Below are positions 1 through 9,518 of a stretch of 64,000 nucleotides of DNA, piece by piece. The stretch's first letter is position 1, and every line of letters begins with the position of its first letter. Source of the stretch: Neolewinella persica DSM 23188 (lineage in GTDB: Bacteria > Bacteroidota > Bacteroidia > Chitinophagales > Saprospiraceae); assembly GCF_000373105.1 (NCBI RefSeq), contig NZ_KB890437.1, positions 32,642 through 96,641 on the forward strand, in the 5' to 3' direction. The translations under genes and the position numbers were made by a program. A model generated the notes under the pieces. The model worked only from the letters and a program-made list of their open reading frames with translations, did no database searches and had not been told where the DNA came from.

Positions 1-1162
1 ACGGGGTGTTGTTCTCGTCTACCAATGCGGCAAAAGCAACACGCCCCATTACACCGGTAGGCGAAAGGTATAGCTTGTTATGACTACTTCCCAATACCTG
101 ACTAACTGGTGCCCAACAGAAGTCATACAATCTAGCAGCCCAGGATTGGTCTCCCAATGGGCCACCTCGTAGGTAAAATTTTGCTGCATTTTGATCATCA
201 AGTTTGCGGACTAATGACTCCAGCTCAAGAGCTTTTCCTAAGTAAATCTTTTTAGGCTCACTAGCTTCTCTTGTTAGCAGTACCGCGTAGTAGTGATAAA
301 CGCTATCCCATACACCATCCTTCAACCGCACTTTAAGGTATTCAATAGCGGCTTCCCTCGGGCCTAGTCTTCCTTGCACATCCTCCCATGATATGTTTTT
401 TACAGCTGCCTGCTTTTGGATACTACTACCTATCATAAATTGAAAGTGCTCAACTGCTTCATTCGCTGTATTTTGAAAAGCCTCAATCTGATCTAAAGCA
501 TCACCTGTAGGAATTTCTACTGGTGATTTTTCCGGCGTTCCATCGAACGAGTTCAGTTCAACATTATATATAGAGAGGTCTTCCATCCGGGCCAAACGCC
601 GTTTTCTTACATCCATCTCATCTGTAGTTACACGATCAATTTCCAACTCACTCAATTTCTCACGTAGCGCATAGTTATAAAAACTACTAGCACTAGATTT
701 AAGGTTAGTGGAAGTTGCGGTTAGAATACTTGTAGCCCCAGACAAGAAGCTATTTCCTACTGGCCTCAGTTCCTTTTCATCGCGTAGAACCTCTCTTTCT
801 GCCTTTTCATGAGCTCTCACGCGCATTACACTATCGGCAACTTCCTGTCCGTATGCCTCAGCAAGCGTTTGCGGATACATTCTAGTCGCTATGACCTTTA
901 TTCCACCCATAGTTTCCATAATTGACGTCCCCTTATTTTCGGACAACTTAACCTTAGTTCCCACTTTAAAAAACTCCATTTTCTTTGTTACTTTCCACAT
1001 TTCGTTACTTTCCAGCATGATCATGCCTGCGGAAGCTGGCCCTACAAACATCTTTACACTGGTTTCATAAGGTAAATCTCTCGGCGCTTGAGCTAGTAGC
1101 GAAGTATTTAGGCCACTAACGATGAACAGCATGAAAATTGTTACGTAGTGAAAATTATGCAT
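1..1162 (-). CDS. Secreted CHAT-domain protein, C-terminus cut by window edge
   Basis: An open frame runs from an ATG at 1162 to the window edge without a stop, so the protein is partial (about 387 residues seen). The first 26 residues form a signal peptide (MHNFHYVTIFMLFIVSGL then SLLAQA). The middle is helical and fits a TPR-like or solenoid region. Near the edge it reads FCWAPVSQVLG followed by LYLSPTGVMGRVAFAAL, which is the typical entry into a CHAT (caspase-like) peptidase domain; the catalytic His and Cys would lie beyond the window. CHAT proteins with an N-terminal repeat region are common in Bacteroidota. It is divergent from the cytosolic CHAT gene that starts at 1323. The family call is from visible motifs; activity cannot be judged because the catalytic half is missing. 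Confidence 0.75.
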   Translation of the reverse strand, partial: MHNFHYVTIFMLFIVSGLNTSLLAQAPRDLPYETSVKMFVGPASAGMIMLESNEMWKVTKKMEFFKVGTKVKLSENKGTSIMETMGGIKVIATRMYPQTLAEAYGQEVADSVMRVRAHEKAEREVLRDEKELRPVGNSFLSGATSILTATSTNLKSSASSFYNYALREKLSELEIDRVTTDEMDVRKRRLARMEDLSIYNVELNSFDGTPEKSPVEIPTGDALDQIEAFQNTANEAVEHFQFMIGSSIQKQAAVKNISWEDVQGRLGPREAAIEYLKVRLKDGVWDSVYHYYAVLLTREASEPKKIYLGKALELESLVRKLDDQNAAKFYLRGGPLGDQSWAARLYDFCWAPVSQVLGSSHNKLYLSPTGVMGRVAFAALVDENNTP

Positions 1163-1322
1163 CGATAGAAGTTTTAGTTACTGAGGCTAAAGCTAATCAA
1201 TTCATGAAAATTTTCATGCATACTTGACAAAAACAGCATGAGACTTTCAACACTAAATTAAAATAGTTTTCTTGCAAAACATCTTACTTGTCATATGACT
1301 AGCTTCCACTCTGATTCATCAA

Positions 1323-2252
1323 TTGAACATGCTCCCTAATTATAGATCTCTTACGGATCTCCTGGCAGAAGGACATCCAAACGTAATCGTACACGCACTA
1401 GGTCTTCATTCTACAGCTCAAACTGACGATCGTTTCCAGCGGCTATTGGCCGCGCTAAAGATCAGTACTGCTGAACACGTGAAGCGGCTGAATCGGCCTC
1501 ACCAAAACAGCCAGGAACTGGAACGCGAGCGCTACGCGTTACTGGACCGCTTAAAGATGTTCGTAGAATTGTTCAACCTGGATGGCTTTGCGGTGGAGGA
1601 AAAAGCACTCCCCCACCCCACTGTGCAGATGAAGGAAAAGCCTGTGAGGGTACCATTGGTTCTTTTCCTTGGTTCTAACCCCGAAGCAATGGGCCGTTTA
1701 CAACTTGATTCAGAATACGTGAAGGTAACCCAACAACTACAAAACAAACAGGAGGTGTTTCAGCTGCGAATAAGTCCGGCGGTTACCAGAGAGACTTTTG
1801 AAGGTAGCTTGGCTGAGCAACAGCCAGCCATCATTCATTTTTCCGGACATGGGCTTGGTGAAGCAACAGGCTTTCGTAAAGCAGGTCTCGTTTTTGAGCA
1901 TCCGGTTAATCGAAACAAAGGAGACATTATTTCTGCCAAAGCCCTCGCCAAAATAATCAAGACGTATAAAGAAGCTTTTACCATCCGACTAGTAGTGCTA
2001 AATGCCTGTGAGAGTACAGACCACGCGCGAGAAATCTCCTGTTCTGGACTTTATGCTATCGGCATGACCCAGGAAGTACTAGATCGGCGAGCCATCGTTT
2101 TTGCGGCGGGGTTTTATCGGGGGCTGTCGGTCATGCCGGATAATATCCCCTTTGCTTTTCGGGCCGCGTTGGATTCCTTTGGTATTGCGGATGTACAGGG
2201 TGGAGAAGCTGTTCCTAAGTTATTCTTGAATGGGGCCGAGGTGACCGTTTAA
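1323..2252 (+). CDS. Cytosolic CHAT-domain protease-like effector with N-terminal effector-associated domain
   Basis: A 309-aa protein without signal peptide or membrane helix. Residues 1-90 are helical and resemble effector-associated domains (EADs), the small death-fold-like adaptors of bacterial conflict systems. Residues 110-290 form a CHAT (caspase HetF-associated with TPR) peptidase fold. The presumed catalytic His is in HFSGHG (about residue 176) and the Cys in VVLNACES (about 229), so the dyad is intact. It sits head-to-head with the secreted CHAT gene and its stop abuts the stop of the small adaptor-like gene on the other strand. Family knowledge suggests a protease released when a partner EAD protein senses a trigger. 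The substrate is unknown. Confidence 0.8.
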   Translation: MNMLPNYRSLTDLLAEGHPNVIVHALGLHSTAQTDDRFQRLLAALKISTAEHVKRLNRPHQNSQELERERYALLDRLKMFVELFNLDGFAVEEKALPHPTVQMKEKPVRVPLVLFLGSNPEAMGRLQLDSEYVKVTQQLQNKQEVFQLRISPAVTRETFEGSLAEQQPAIIHFSGHGLGEATGFRKAGLVFEHPVNRNKGDIISAKALAKIIKTYKEAFTIRLVVLNACESTDHAREISCSGLYAIGMTQEVLDRRAIVFAAGFYRGLSVMPDNIPFAFRAALDSFGIADVQGGEAVPKLFLNGAEVTV

Positions 2253-2687
2253 TTAGCCCAACCCTTTCAGTTGTTCTTTTAGGTCACCAATTTCCTTGTC
2301 CAGGCTGAATTGTACGTTTGGATCGACAGCCTTTACTCGGGCTTCTTGTAGAAAGCTTAATTTTTCTCTGATTATTTGCCGAAGAGGGTCGTCCATATCC
2401 GCCTTTTCAGAAATTGACGGCGAATCCTGTGTTGGTGGTGCGGCGACCTCCAAGTCGGCGGGGGTGATCTGGTCCACCAGGGCGAACGCCCGGTCGACGA
2501 CTTCCTTACTACGGGCAGAATTTGTATTTCCCTGAATATAGGCTTCGGCATAACGATTCCAGTCTGCCTGAAGCGTACGGAAGGAACGGTTGAGCGAGGA
2601 TGTGGGGTGCACTGTTTCTGACCACTCCGTGAAGAAAGCAGGGAGACGGTTTTGTGTAAGAAGATCGGAAAGTTTCTTGAGGGGCAC
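2253..2687 (-). CDS. Small adaptor-like protein with EAD-like N-terminus and a short helical C-terminal module
   Basis: A 144-aa protein with no enzyme motif. Residues 1-80 resemble an effector-associated domain (SDLLTQNRLPAFF then FALVDQITPADL). After a low-complexity linker, the last 40 residues (LSFLQEARVKAVDP...FSLDKEIGDLKEQL) closely resemble the N-terminal 45 residues of the iSTAND-like protein at 8072-9157 (AFLRTSRIKASDP...FKLDKDLSELKEEM). Sharing this module suggests that the protein docks to that sensor and links it to an EAD-bearing effector. The gene is convergent with the CHAT gene; the stop codons touch. The function is inferred from domain sharing only. Confidence 0.6.
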   Translation of the reverse strand: MPLKKLSDLLTQNRLPAFFTEWSETVHPTSSLNRSFRTLQADWNRYAEAYIQGNTNSARSKEVVDRAFALVDQITPADLEVAAPPTQDSPSISEKADMDDPLRQIIREKLSFLQEARVKAVDPNVQFSLDKEIGDLKEQLKGLG

Positions 2688-2929
2688 CGTAGATGATTTT
2701 TATTACAAAAAAACTGGAGGTAAGTAGACTGATAAGATATTTGTATCTAATTCGGCACAATGTTAGTTCATTTTAGACAAGTGGACGTAAGTGCAACGTA
2801 AAGTTGACGAAGTCAAAATATATTACTTATTAAAGGATATTTGACTCCACATCGGAGGTGATTTTTACTCTGGTTAATAATTTCACCCACCTTATCTATA
2901 TCGAACGACAGATTAGGTAAAAGCCAAAG
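2688..2929. other. Non-coding spacer
   Basis: AT-rich spacer between the 144-aa adaptor gene and the end of the 1386-aa gene. No credible ORF, hairpin terminator or repeat was seen. It probably carries the promoter of the adaptor gene. Confidence 0.4.
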
Positions 2930-5900
2930 TCATTTTGTCTTAACAAAAACAAACTGATTACCAGTTTCATGCCGCCCAAAATACTCCTTGACAGGTTGTG
3001 GTCTGACCGATGAAAAATCAGAAAACAGCTGGTTTACTGTTAAAAACCGATTTTCAAGTGTTGTACTTTTTAGTGATTCCATAATCCTCACTAGCATAGG
3101 AGACTTATCTGGAACGGGCTCATTACTTGAAGCAGCAATGTACACCCGCGTAAGGTTTTCATCATTATTAACCTCATCAATTGATAAATCACTTCGCTTA
3201 TCTCCTAGATTCAATCCTGCATAATCAGCATCTATAATCAGTAGTATTTTGTTGCAGGATATTTGATCAACTATCTTCACTAAGTCTAGAATATTAATTC
3301 CCGTAAGGGTACCTACCCCTTTAAAATCAGCGAGTGCGATGCCCGCAGAATTCTTGTTCCTATTTCGATAGCCATGACCACTAAAATAGATCAGAAGTTG
3401 ATCGTTCTTTTTAAAGTTACGCCGCTTAAATTCCTCGAGTTGCGCTAACAACTCGGTTCTAGTTGGATTCTCTACACTATTAACATAGAAAGAGTAAGAA
3501 TTTTCTAGTTCCTGAGCTAGATTTCTTGTATCCTTTACAGGATTTGCTAAATTTGGCATCGTCGTGTATTCACTTACACCGACGAGCAACGCGTAGTTAT
3601 TCCCTACAGTAATTTCTTCTGCGACGTCTCCGGGGCGATTAGAACGCTTAATTTCAATCGACTTCTGGAAGACATTTCGTAATGAATCTAGTACTTCTGC
3701 CTTGACTTGGATAGGCGATATAGGATTTGATTCTTGAATTTTTACTTCTGAATTTTCGTAGTAGATAGTTCGAGAGAATAGCGGCTGCTTTCTAAGATCG
3801 TAGGTATTGTATAGTTGTACATTAAGTAGATCTTTCCTGACTCTCATGTATCTGCTGGTTTGCTCTAATAAGGTATTTTCAACATCCTCCTTGAGTTTTG
3901 TTTCGTAGTATTCATTTAAGATACGCCAACTAGCTACTTGCAAAGCTAAATCGTTTGTAATAAACTCCAAGTAAACTGATAACCCCTTCTCCTCTACATC
4001 TAACTCTCTTACTCGTAATATTTTGCCGATTCCTGTTGTGCTCAACCATTGTTGCAACGCTAGAGTCTGCATCTCGAAAGTATCTTTATACACTCTTAGA
4101 TCACTTACTTCAGGCAGATATAGTATCTCTCTCGTAGCCAGGGGGGGGACTTCAGTCGCTACTCTTTCGTTGTCCTCTGTTCTGGAAGGAAGGAAGGATT
4201 CTGCTTGGTCAGTTCTAATTACCCTTTCATCAACTACACTGTCTACATCTATAGTGCTGTTTTCTTCATTGGTAATCTGCTCTGAATCCTCTGCTAACGT
4301 GCTATCAATTTCACTTCCTGATTGTTCTTCAGAACGTATAGCCCCAATTGGCGTACAGGTTTCAAGAATTAGTGCTTTTTTTCCTGAAACTATCATAAGT
4401 TCCGAAGCAGTTTGGAAAAAGTTACAGACCCCTTGGCTTTCTCTTTTTAACTGAAGACCTCGATTCCAAAGGAGAGCGCCTATATTTTTTCGGTGCGTGA
4501 CATCAAGACTATCCTGAGCTTCCCAGTCAAGAAACTCTTGTAGTTTAATTGCTCCTTGGTTAAGTGCAGCGTTTCCATCGCTCGTTTTTGGAACGGGAGA
4601 CAGATCCAAAATGGTCAAGGTATCAAGATCCTCAATTCTAGTTGCGCGACCGATCCGATCTTGCCAGCGGTATTCCGCTAAAGTCAGACTGTCCGTTTTA
4701 CTACATATTTGGATATTTAGGATTGTATCGGGACGGCCTAAACCCTCATAGACTACTGGCCATATAGTACTATCACATCGCTCATTACTTTGCTTATCTG
4801 GTTGCCACCACCACCCCACCAACATCACTAGTATGAACAATGGTAAAGCCCAAAGCAGCTGCCAAGTTTCGGGTTTTAAGCCTAACGCCCGATAGCCTTC
4901 GGGATAAAGGCGCTTATTCCAGCTTTGCGGCAGGGACAGGGGCAGGGTCCCGGCAGGTGGTTCATGGTTGAGGAAGCGAGCGACCGTAATATCAGGATCA
5001 TTCCCCGTAGCAATGTCGCGAGCTAATTTTTTAGATAAGTTCTTCCGCTTGTCGGGATCATCGAAGGCTAGCAGCCATTCATTCTGCAAGTGGAAGAAGT
5101 CTAGCTCGCGCTTGGCAACGGAGCCCTCGGGAGGTGGAGCGTTTTGCTCCAATGCCGCGAGGAGAGCAAGGCGCAATTTACGGTGGAGACCAGGGGCGGT
5201 TTGCTCCAACCAGCGAATGAGTTCATCCCGGGCGGTGACAGGAATTGTTCCTCCGGTGAACCACGGCAAACGGGAAAGGGACAAAATATTACGGCTGGAG
5301 AGGAGGTTTTCGTTAGTGAATTCGCCGACTTTATGGCCAAAGAAGAGCGAAAGATCCCAATGTAGCGTTGGGTAGAGGGCGCAGGCGGCGATCCACTGAG
5401 TTTGCGCTAGTGAGAAGTGATCCAGCAGGGAGCCGATGAGCGAGTTAGAAAAGAGGATCGGTTCCCGCTCGGCATCGTCAATTAATGCGCGGTAATCGAC
5501 GGGGTCTTCGGGAGAGTGACCGTCGTTGGTTCGTTCAGCGAGAAGACGTAGACCCTGCATACTAGCAGGAAGGACAGCAAAGAACTGGGAGAGTCGGCGC
5601 TCTTCGATACCCCATTCGTTGGGTGGACGGGTAGTAAGAAGGCTGCGGTTGGCCCAGAGAGAGAACTGGTCGTTGGCCCATTTGGTGAGTTTACCAGAGG
5701 CCGGATTAAGGAGGCGATCTCCTGATCCAACGAGGAGGAGACGACTGTTGGGAAAGCGGCGCTGAAGGTTTATCAGCGAGGTGGATCGACCGCGATTATC
5801 CTGAAAAAGAAGGCGAGGGTCACCGTCAAAGAAGTACCGTTCTATATAGACCTCCTCTGCGGCTAACTGCCGGTAAAGCTGGTCGAAGAGTCGGGCATGG

Positions 5901-7090
5901 TGATTGTTGTTGGCGCCACGGTCGATGAGCAGCAAATATTCGGCAGGGCGAGTGGCCAATCGGTAATGAAAGGACGGTAGTCCGCCCTGGTTGATGGTTT
6001 GTTTGATGGTCTTACCAAGGTCGAGTTCCCGGTGATCGTCTTCGCGGCGGCGGCGAAGTTGGCGAAGAAGGGCGGGGTAATTTTCACCCCAATCGATGCC
6101 AGCACGGAATTCGGGGAGTTCGATGGGCCAAAAGTGGGGAGCTCCGTCAAACTGTTCACGCTGGGCGACTAGACGAATATTCTTACGCCGTTGGTTGCGC
6201 AGGTAGAAGTAAAATACGCCTAGCAAAATTAGATAGCCGAATAATATGAGTGGCCACCAGGCGAAATAAAGGAAATCGGCATATCCTAAGCTTTGAGATT
6301 CGGGGACCGCCAGATCTAGCAAGGTACGAGGATGGGGTAAAGGGTCGAAGGAAGTATAGTCTGGGGTATCCTTACGTTGAACTACAGGTAGCACTGGTGC
6401 CCGAGCCGTATCTTGCTTTTGCTCTACTACTACCCGGAAGTTAATGTGTGTAAAACGCTTATTTGTGCCTTCAAGACGAACGATAAAAGCATCTTCTTGC
6501 TTAATGGTATCGAAGTTAGCTTCATAGTAGAGTCTAAGACCAGCCGTATCAACCCTACCTATTTTTGGGGCATCAACGGTACCGTAGGCAGGCAGGCCAA
6601 AAGTCAGTACTCTACCAATAGTAGCTAAAGAATCGACATTAGAAATAAAATTACGCTTGCCAGCCGTGACAATAATGGTTCTTTCCGTTGTCGGAAACTC
6701 CTGAGCGGGCCAAATAAAATAGGCGACTAGAGGTAAGAATAAGACTAACAACAGGCCAGCAAAGCGTTGGAGTAGTTTATGGCGATCGCGTCGGTTCGCC
6801 CTCGTGAACTCGTCTTCCTTTTTTTCGACAGGCTTCTCGGTTGCATCTGCTTGTTCACAAGCGTTATGAAATATTCTCCTGAAGCGTTCCTGTCCGTTGG
6901 CGTCCATAGCGAAGAGAGCAACAAGGCTATCCCCGAGTACGGATTCAGACGTAGTGGAAGGAAGGCGATCGAGGAGTTCCTGCACAGCCTGGTACTGCTC
7001 AACGCCGATGGGATACCCTTCGGCCCGAAGAGCCGTGAGGAAAGCCGCCGTGATCTGGCGGCTACGGGTATGCCCAGAGAGTGAGGTCAC
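2930..7090 (-). CDS. Large membrane protein: CoxE-like N-terminus, vWA-like domain, degenerate caspase (C14) C-terminus
   Basis: A 1386-aa protein, third gene of the iSTAND-MoxR operon (3 bp after moxR). Residues 1-80 resemble the N-terminus of CoxE/vWA partners of MoxR ATPases (FLTALRAEGYPIGVEQY). Membrane helices are seen near 109-127, 275-300 and 742-765. Residues 383-510 look like a vWA/Rossmann domain (YLLLIDRG, SRLLLVGSGDRL). Residues 1163-1386 form a caspase-like fold: ALLVGVSEY, then LLIYFSGHG with the histidine present (about 1237). The cysteine motif is DADYAG (about 1288) where active relatives, including the protein at 14442-16277, have DACHAG. The catalytic cysteine is therefore missing and the domain is probably a scaffold or sensor. 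The layout fits the MoxR-vWA ternary conflict systems. Confidence 0.7.
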   Translation of the reverse strand: MTSLSGHTRSRQITAAFLTALRAEGYPIGVEQYQAVQELLDRLPSTTSESVLGDSLVALFAMDANGQERFRRIFHNACEQADATEKPVEKKEDEFTRANRRDRHKLLQRFAGLLLVLFLPLVAYFIWPAQEFPTTERTIIVTAGKRNFISNVDSLATIGRVLTFGLPAYGTVDAPKIGRVDTAGLRLYYEANFDTIKQEDAFIVRLEGTNKRFTHINFRVVVEQKQDTARAPVLPVVQRKDTPDYTSFDPLPHPRTLLDLAVPESQSLGYADFLYFAWWPLILFGYLILLGVFYFYLRNQRRKNIRLVAQREQFDGAPHFWPIELPEFRAGIDWGENYPALLRQLRRRREDDHRELDLGKTIKQTINQGGLPSFHYRLATRPAEYLLLIDRGANNNHHARLFDQLYRQLAAEEVYIERYFFDGDPRLLFQDNRGRSTSLINLQRRFPNSRLLLVGSGDRLLNPASGKLTKWANDQFSLWANRSLLTTRPPNEWGIEERRLSQFFAVLPASMQGLRLLAERTNDGHSPEDPVDYRALIDDAEREPILFSNSLIGSLLDHFSLAQTQWIAACALYPTLHWDLSLFFGHKVGEFTNENLLSSRNILSLSRLPWFTGGTIPVTARDELIRWLEQTAPGLHRKLRLALLAALEQNAPPPEGSVAKRELDFFHLQNEWLLAFDDPDKRKNLSKKLARDIATGNDPDITVARFLNHEPPAGTLPLSLPQSWNKRLYPEGYRALGLKPETWQLLWALPLFILVMLVGWWWQPDKQSNERCDSTIWPVVYEGLGRPDTILNIQICSKTDSLTLAEYRWQDRIGRATRIEDLDTLTILDLSPVPKTSDGNAALNQGAIKLQEFLDWEAQDSLDVTHRKNIGALLWNRGLQLKRESQGVCNFFQTASELMIVSGKKALILETCTPIGAIRSEEQSGSEIDSTLAEDSEQITNEENSTIDVDSVVDERVIRTDQAESFLPSRTEDNERVATEVPPLATREILYLPEVSDLRVYKDTFEMQTLALQQWLSTTGIGKILRVRELDVEEKGLSVYLEFITNDLALQVASWRILNEYYETKLKEDVENTLLEQTSRYMRVRKDLLNVQLYNTYDLRKQPLFSRTIYYENSEVKIQESNPISPIQVKAEVLDSLRNVFQKSIEIKRSNRPGDVAEEITVGNNYALLVGVSEYTTMPNLANPVKDTRNLAQELENSYSFYVNSVENPTRTELLAQLEEFKRRNFKKNDQLLIYFSGHGYRNRNKNSAGIALADFKGVGTLTGINILDLVKIVDQISCNKILLIIDADYAGLNLGDKRSDLSIDEVNNDENLTRVYIAASSNEPVPDKSPMLVRIMESLKSTTLENRFLTVNQLFSDFSSVRPQPVKEYFGRHETGNQFVFVKTK

Positions 7091-7093
7091 ATG

Positions 7094-8050
7094 CTAGTTG
7101 TTGAGGAGGAGTTGTCCGTCATTGAGTAGCCGTTGGAGAAGGTCAAGATCTTCTCGATTTTTGGCGAGTACAGAGAAAGAAGTTGCTAATTTTCTGGCTT
7201 CATCCTCCTGCAACTCACGACTAAGTGCCGCAGCGGGAAAATCCATACGGTTCAGAAGATCAACCCAGTGGATAAGCTCGGCAGTAGCGGGTTTTTTACG
7301 AAGTTGTTTGGTTTTTCGACCGGTACGAAGTTCTGTGAAAAATCGGGTAAAAAAGCCGAGGTCAGCCGTGGAATAGCCGTCGGTTTTAGATTGCAGTATT
7401 CGCAATAAGGTCTCCTCATTTGGGAAATCGATATGGAAGAAAGTAACGCGCCGCAAAAAAGGTTCAGGAAGATTTTTCTCCGAATTAGATGTCATGATAA
7501 CAAATGGCCGCGTAGCCGATCCTGCTTTGAAGGTAGCACCGGTTTCGGGCACCTCGAAGCGGAGATTTTCGAGTGCATATAGAACGTCGTTGGGTAAGTC
7601 ACGCGGGGCTTTATCAATTTCATCGATAAGGACGACGTAGCGTTGTTTGCTATCCTGGATGGCCTTACCAAGAGCTTCGTACTTTATGAAGCGCTTGGCG
7701 ATGTCGGCAGCGCTTAGGGTTTCCTTACTCGTTTGGCTATGCTGAAAGTGGCCAAGGGCATCGTAGCGGTAGAAGAGGTCACGAGCAGAGCTGGTTGTCT
7801 GCGCTGTGAAGACGAGGGGTACGGGGAGGCCGAAGGCGTGAGCAACGTGGAACGCGAGCTGAGTTTTACCCGTACCCGGCTCCCCGGTGAGCAGCAATGG
7901 CTGACCGAGATTGATCGCAACGTTAACTGCATTGACGAGACCGGGATCCGGAAGATAGAAAGCGGGGTTGTTGAGCTTCGGATTAAGGTTGATAGAGGGA
8001 AATTCCTGGGGTTCACCCTCACGCTCGTAGAAAGAAAATTTTTCGGCCAT
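7094..8050 (-). CDS. MoxR-family AAA+ ATPase
   Basis: A 318-aa AAA+ ATPase that covers the normal MoxR length. Walker A is GEPGTGKT (56-63), Walker B is LIDEID (141-146), sensor 1 lies in MTSNSEKNLP, and an arginine pair (FLRRVTF) follows at the expected spacing. MoxR ATPases act as chaperone-like remodelers of vWA-domain partners. Here the partner is encoded 3 bp downstream (vWA-like/caspase-like membrane protein), and the iSTAND-like gene lies 21 bp upstream, so the three form one operon. It is probably the motor that resets or activates the membrane partner. Confidence 0.9.
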   Translation of the reverse strand: MAEKFSFYEREGEPQEFPSINLNPKLNNPAFYLPDPGLVNAVNVAINLGQPLLLTGEPGTGKTQLAFHVAHAFGLPVPLVFTAQTTSSARDLFYRYDALGHFQHSQTSKETLSAADIAKRFIKYEALGKAIQDSKQRYVVLIDEIDKAPRDLPNDVLYALENLRFEVPETGATFKAGSATRPFVIMTSNSEKNLPEPFLRRVTFFHIDFPNEETLLRILQSKTDGYSTADLGFFTRFFTELRTGRKTKQLRKKPATAELIHWVDLLNRMDFPAAALSRELQEDEARKLATSFSVLAKNREDLDLLQRLLNDGQLLLNN

Positions 8051-8071
8051 TGTGATAGTAGTATAAAATGT

Positions 8072-9157
8072 TTAGCGGGTGAGGTACCGGTAAATTTCGT
8101 GTTGGGCTAAGTCGATGTGGGTCATGTCAATAGTTCCATCCCGGTTGTAGCGGGCGTGATGCTCCGGTGAAAGGCCCTCAATTACAATTTCGGTTAATTT
8201 CTGACGATTGAGGAGATTTTCTACACCAACACGTTTAAACCATTTTTCCAGATCGGTAGCAGGTACCGGCTTCAAGCGATTGATGTGTTTAACGATTTCG
8301 AACTCTTCTTCTAAAGCATCGAATATATTAAGGCGCTCCTTTACCTCAGAGGAGACGCCCGAGTCGTGATGTACGTTCTCGGCGTAGTGAATAAAGTTCA
8401 GCAGAAACTTAGGTCCTCCGGTAGCTAATTGCTGGAACTGTTGGATGATCCAGCGGTAATACTTAGGGATAAAATCCTTCCAGTCCTCCTCCATGGTTTC
8501 AAAGGCTAGAAAGACAAAGTCAAACTCATAATTACTTTCCTCTCCAGCAAGAAAAGAACGAATATCTTGGTCACCTTTGAGCTCAAATTCTTCCGCGATA
8601 TACGACTCAAAAGCTTTTTGTGATTTACGAAAGGTCTTTCTAATTGGTAGGGGTCTTCGTGCCAACCATTTATCTTGCAGAAAGCATTTTATTACACCTA
8701 GGTCTTCATCACTAATACATTCTCTTAGAAGTCGGTCAGTAAAGCGATGAGGCATTTGCGTATCACAGGCCGTGATGAGATAAACCTGGTATTGATGTTC
8801 TGATTCTTCTTCGTCCAAAAGAAAACTACTCCAAAAAGTATCAACTGGTTTTTTTCGGTCACAATTTACACGATGTAATCGACCAATCTCGGTAGTCGGG
8901 TTAACCTCAAGTTCACTAAAATAGTCCCGTAGTTTACCTGCAGTCGGAAACGACTCGAGACCTGAGGCACGGGCTGATGTGAAGCGTAAATCAGGGTGCT
9001 CTTTCAGCAGCGCGTCCATCTCTTCCTTTAACTCGCTCAAATCTTTATCAAGCTTGAATTGCATCAACGGATCACTTGCCTTAATACGGCTGGTTCGAAG
9101 AAAGGCGTGCTTCTCCTGCATAAGTTTGAGCAGACTGGTGGGTGTATGGGTGGCCAT
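8072..9157 (-). CDS. iSTAND-like sensor protein of the MoxR operon
   Basis: A 361-aa protein, first gene of the iSTAND-MoxR-vWA operon. The first 45 residues form a short two-helix module shared with the C-terminus of the 144-aa protein at 2253-2687. From about residue 70 it reads EIGRLHRVNCDRKKPVDTFW and VYLITACDTQMPHRFTDRLL. This pattern matches what I remember of inactive STAND (iSTAND) domains: a NACHT-like fold that lost its Walker motifs and senses a ligand without hydrolysis. No P-loop is present, which agrees. The C-terminal third is helical and unassigned. It probably recognises the trigger and passes it on through the shared module. The family call is from pattern memory. Confidence 0.55.
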   Translation of the reverse strand: MATHTPTSLLKLMQEKHAFLRTSRIKASDPLMQFKLDKDLSELKEEMDALLKEHPDLRFTSARASGLESFPTAGKLRDYFSELEVNPTTEIGRLHRVNCDRKKPVDTFWSSFLLDEEESEHQYQVYLITACDTQMPHRFTDRLLRECISDEDLGVIKCFLQDKWLARRPLPIRKTFRKSQKAFESYIAEEFELKGDQDIRSFLAGEESNYEFDFVFLAFETMEEDWKDFIPKYYRWIIQQFQQLATGGPKFLLNFIHYAENVHHDSGVSSEVKERLNIFDALEEEFEIVKHINRLKPVPATDLEKWFKRVGVENLLNRQKLTEIVIEGLSPEHHARYNRDGTIDMTHIDLAQHEIYRYLTR

Positions 9158-9174
9158 TTAGTCCGTGGGTGAAT

Positions 9175-9290
9175 TGTAAATATAAGGAACGTAGCCTTTC
9201 AGGCTAGATAGATTAGGACTAGCAACCCCAAAAACATTATCATCAGAAGCAAGTGCTCCTTCTAAAGAGCTACTAATATTTTCCAGGTTA
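9175..9290 (-). promoter_or_regulatory. Probable promoter region of the iSTAND-MoxR operon
   Basis: Read on the minus strand, TATATTTAC lies about 20 bases upstream of the ATG at 9157 and resembles the Bacteroidota -7 element TAnnTTTG. No strong -33 TTTG could be fixed. The MITE at 9291 sits directly upstream and may have changed this promoter. Confidence 0.25.
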
Positions 9291-9450
9291 GAGCGTGTCT
9301 AATTTTAACTTTTGAGCCGATTGCTGACGAATTTTGTTCTGGGCAAGGAACAAAGAGGGAAGCTAGCCGTAGCTAGCTGACCGATGAAGTGACGAAGCAC
9401 AGGACGAAATTTGGCGCAAGTAGGCCAAAGTGTTAAATTTAGACACGCTC
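9291..9450. mobile_element. MITE-like element, 160 bp, with 19-20 bp terminal inverted repeats
   Basis: The left end is GAGCGTGTCTAATTTTAAC (9291-9309). The right end (9432-9450), reverse-complemented, is GAGCGTGTCTAAATTTAAC, differing at one base. TTA flanks both sides (9288-9290 and 9451-9453) and fits a 3-bp target duplication of the TNA type used by IS5-like elements. There is no ORF inside, so it is a non-autonomous derivative that needs a transposase from elsewhere. Confidence 0.75.
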
Positions 9451-9518
9451 TTAGCTGCACAAGTGATTAACAAGAGTAGATAGTTAAATATCGCGCACTT
9501 CCCCTTACTCCGTAGGGA

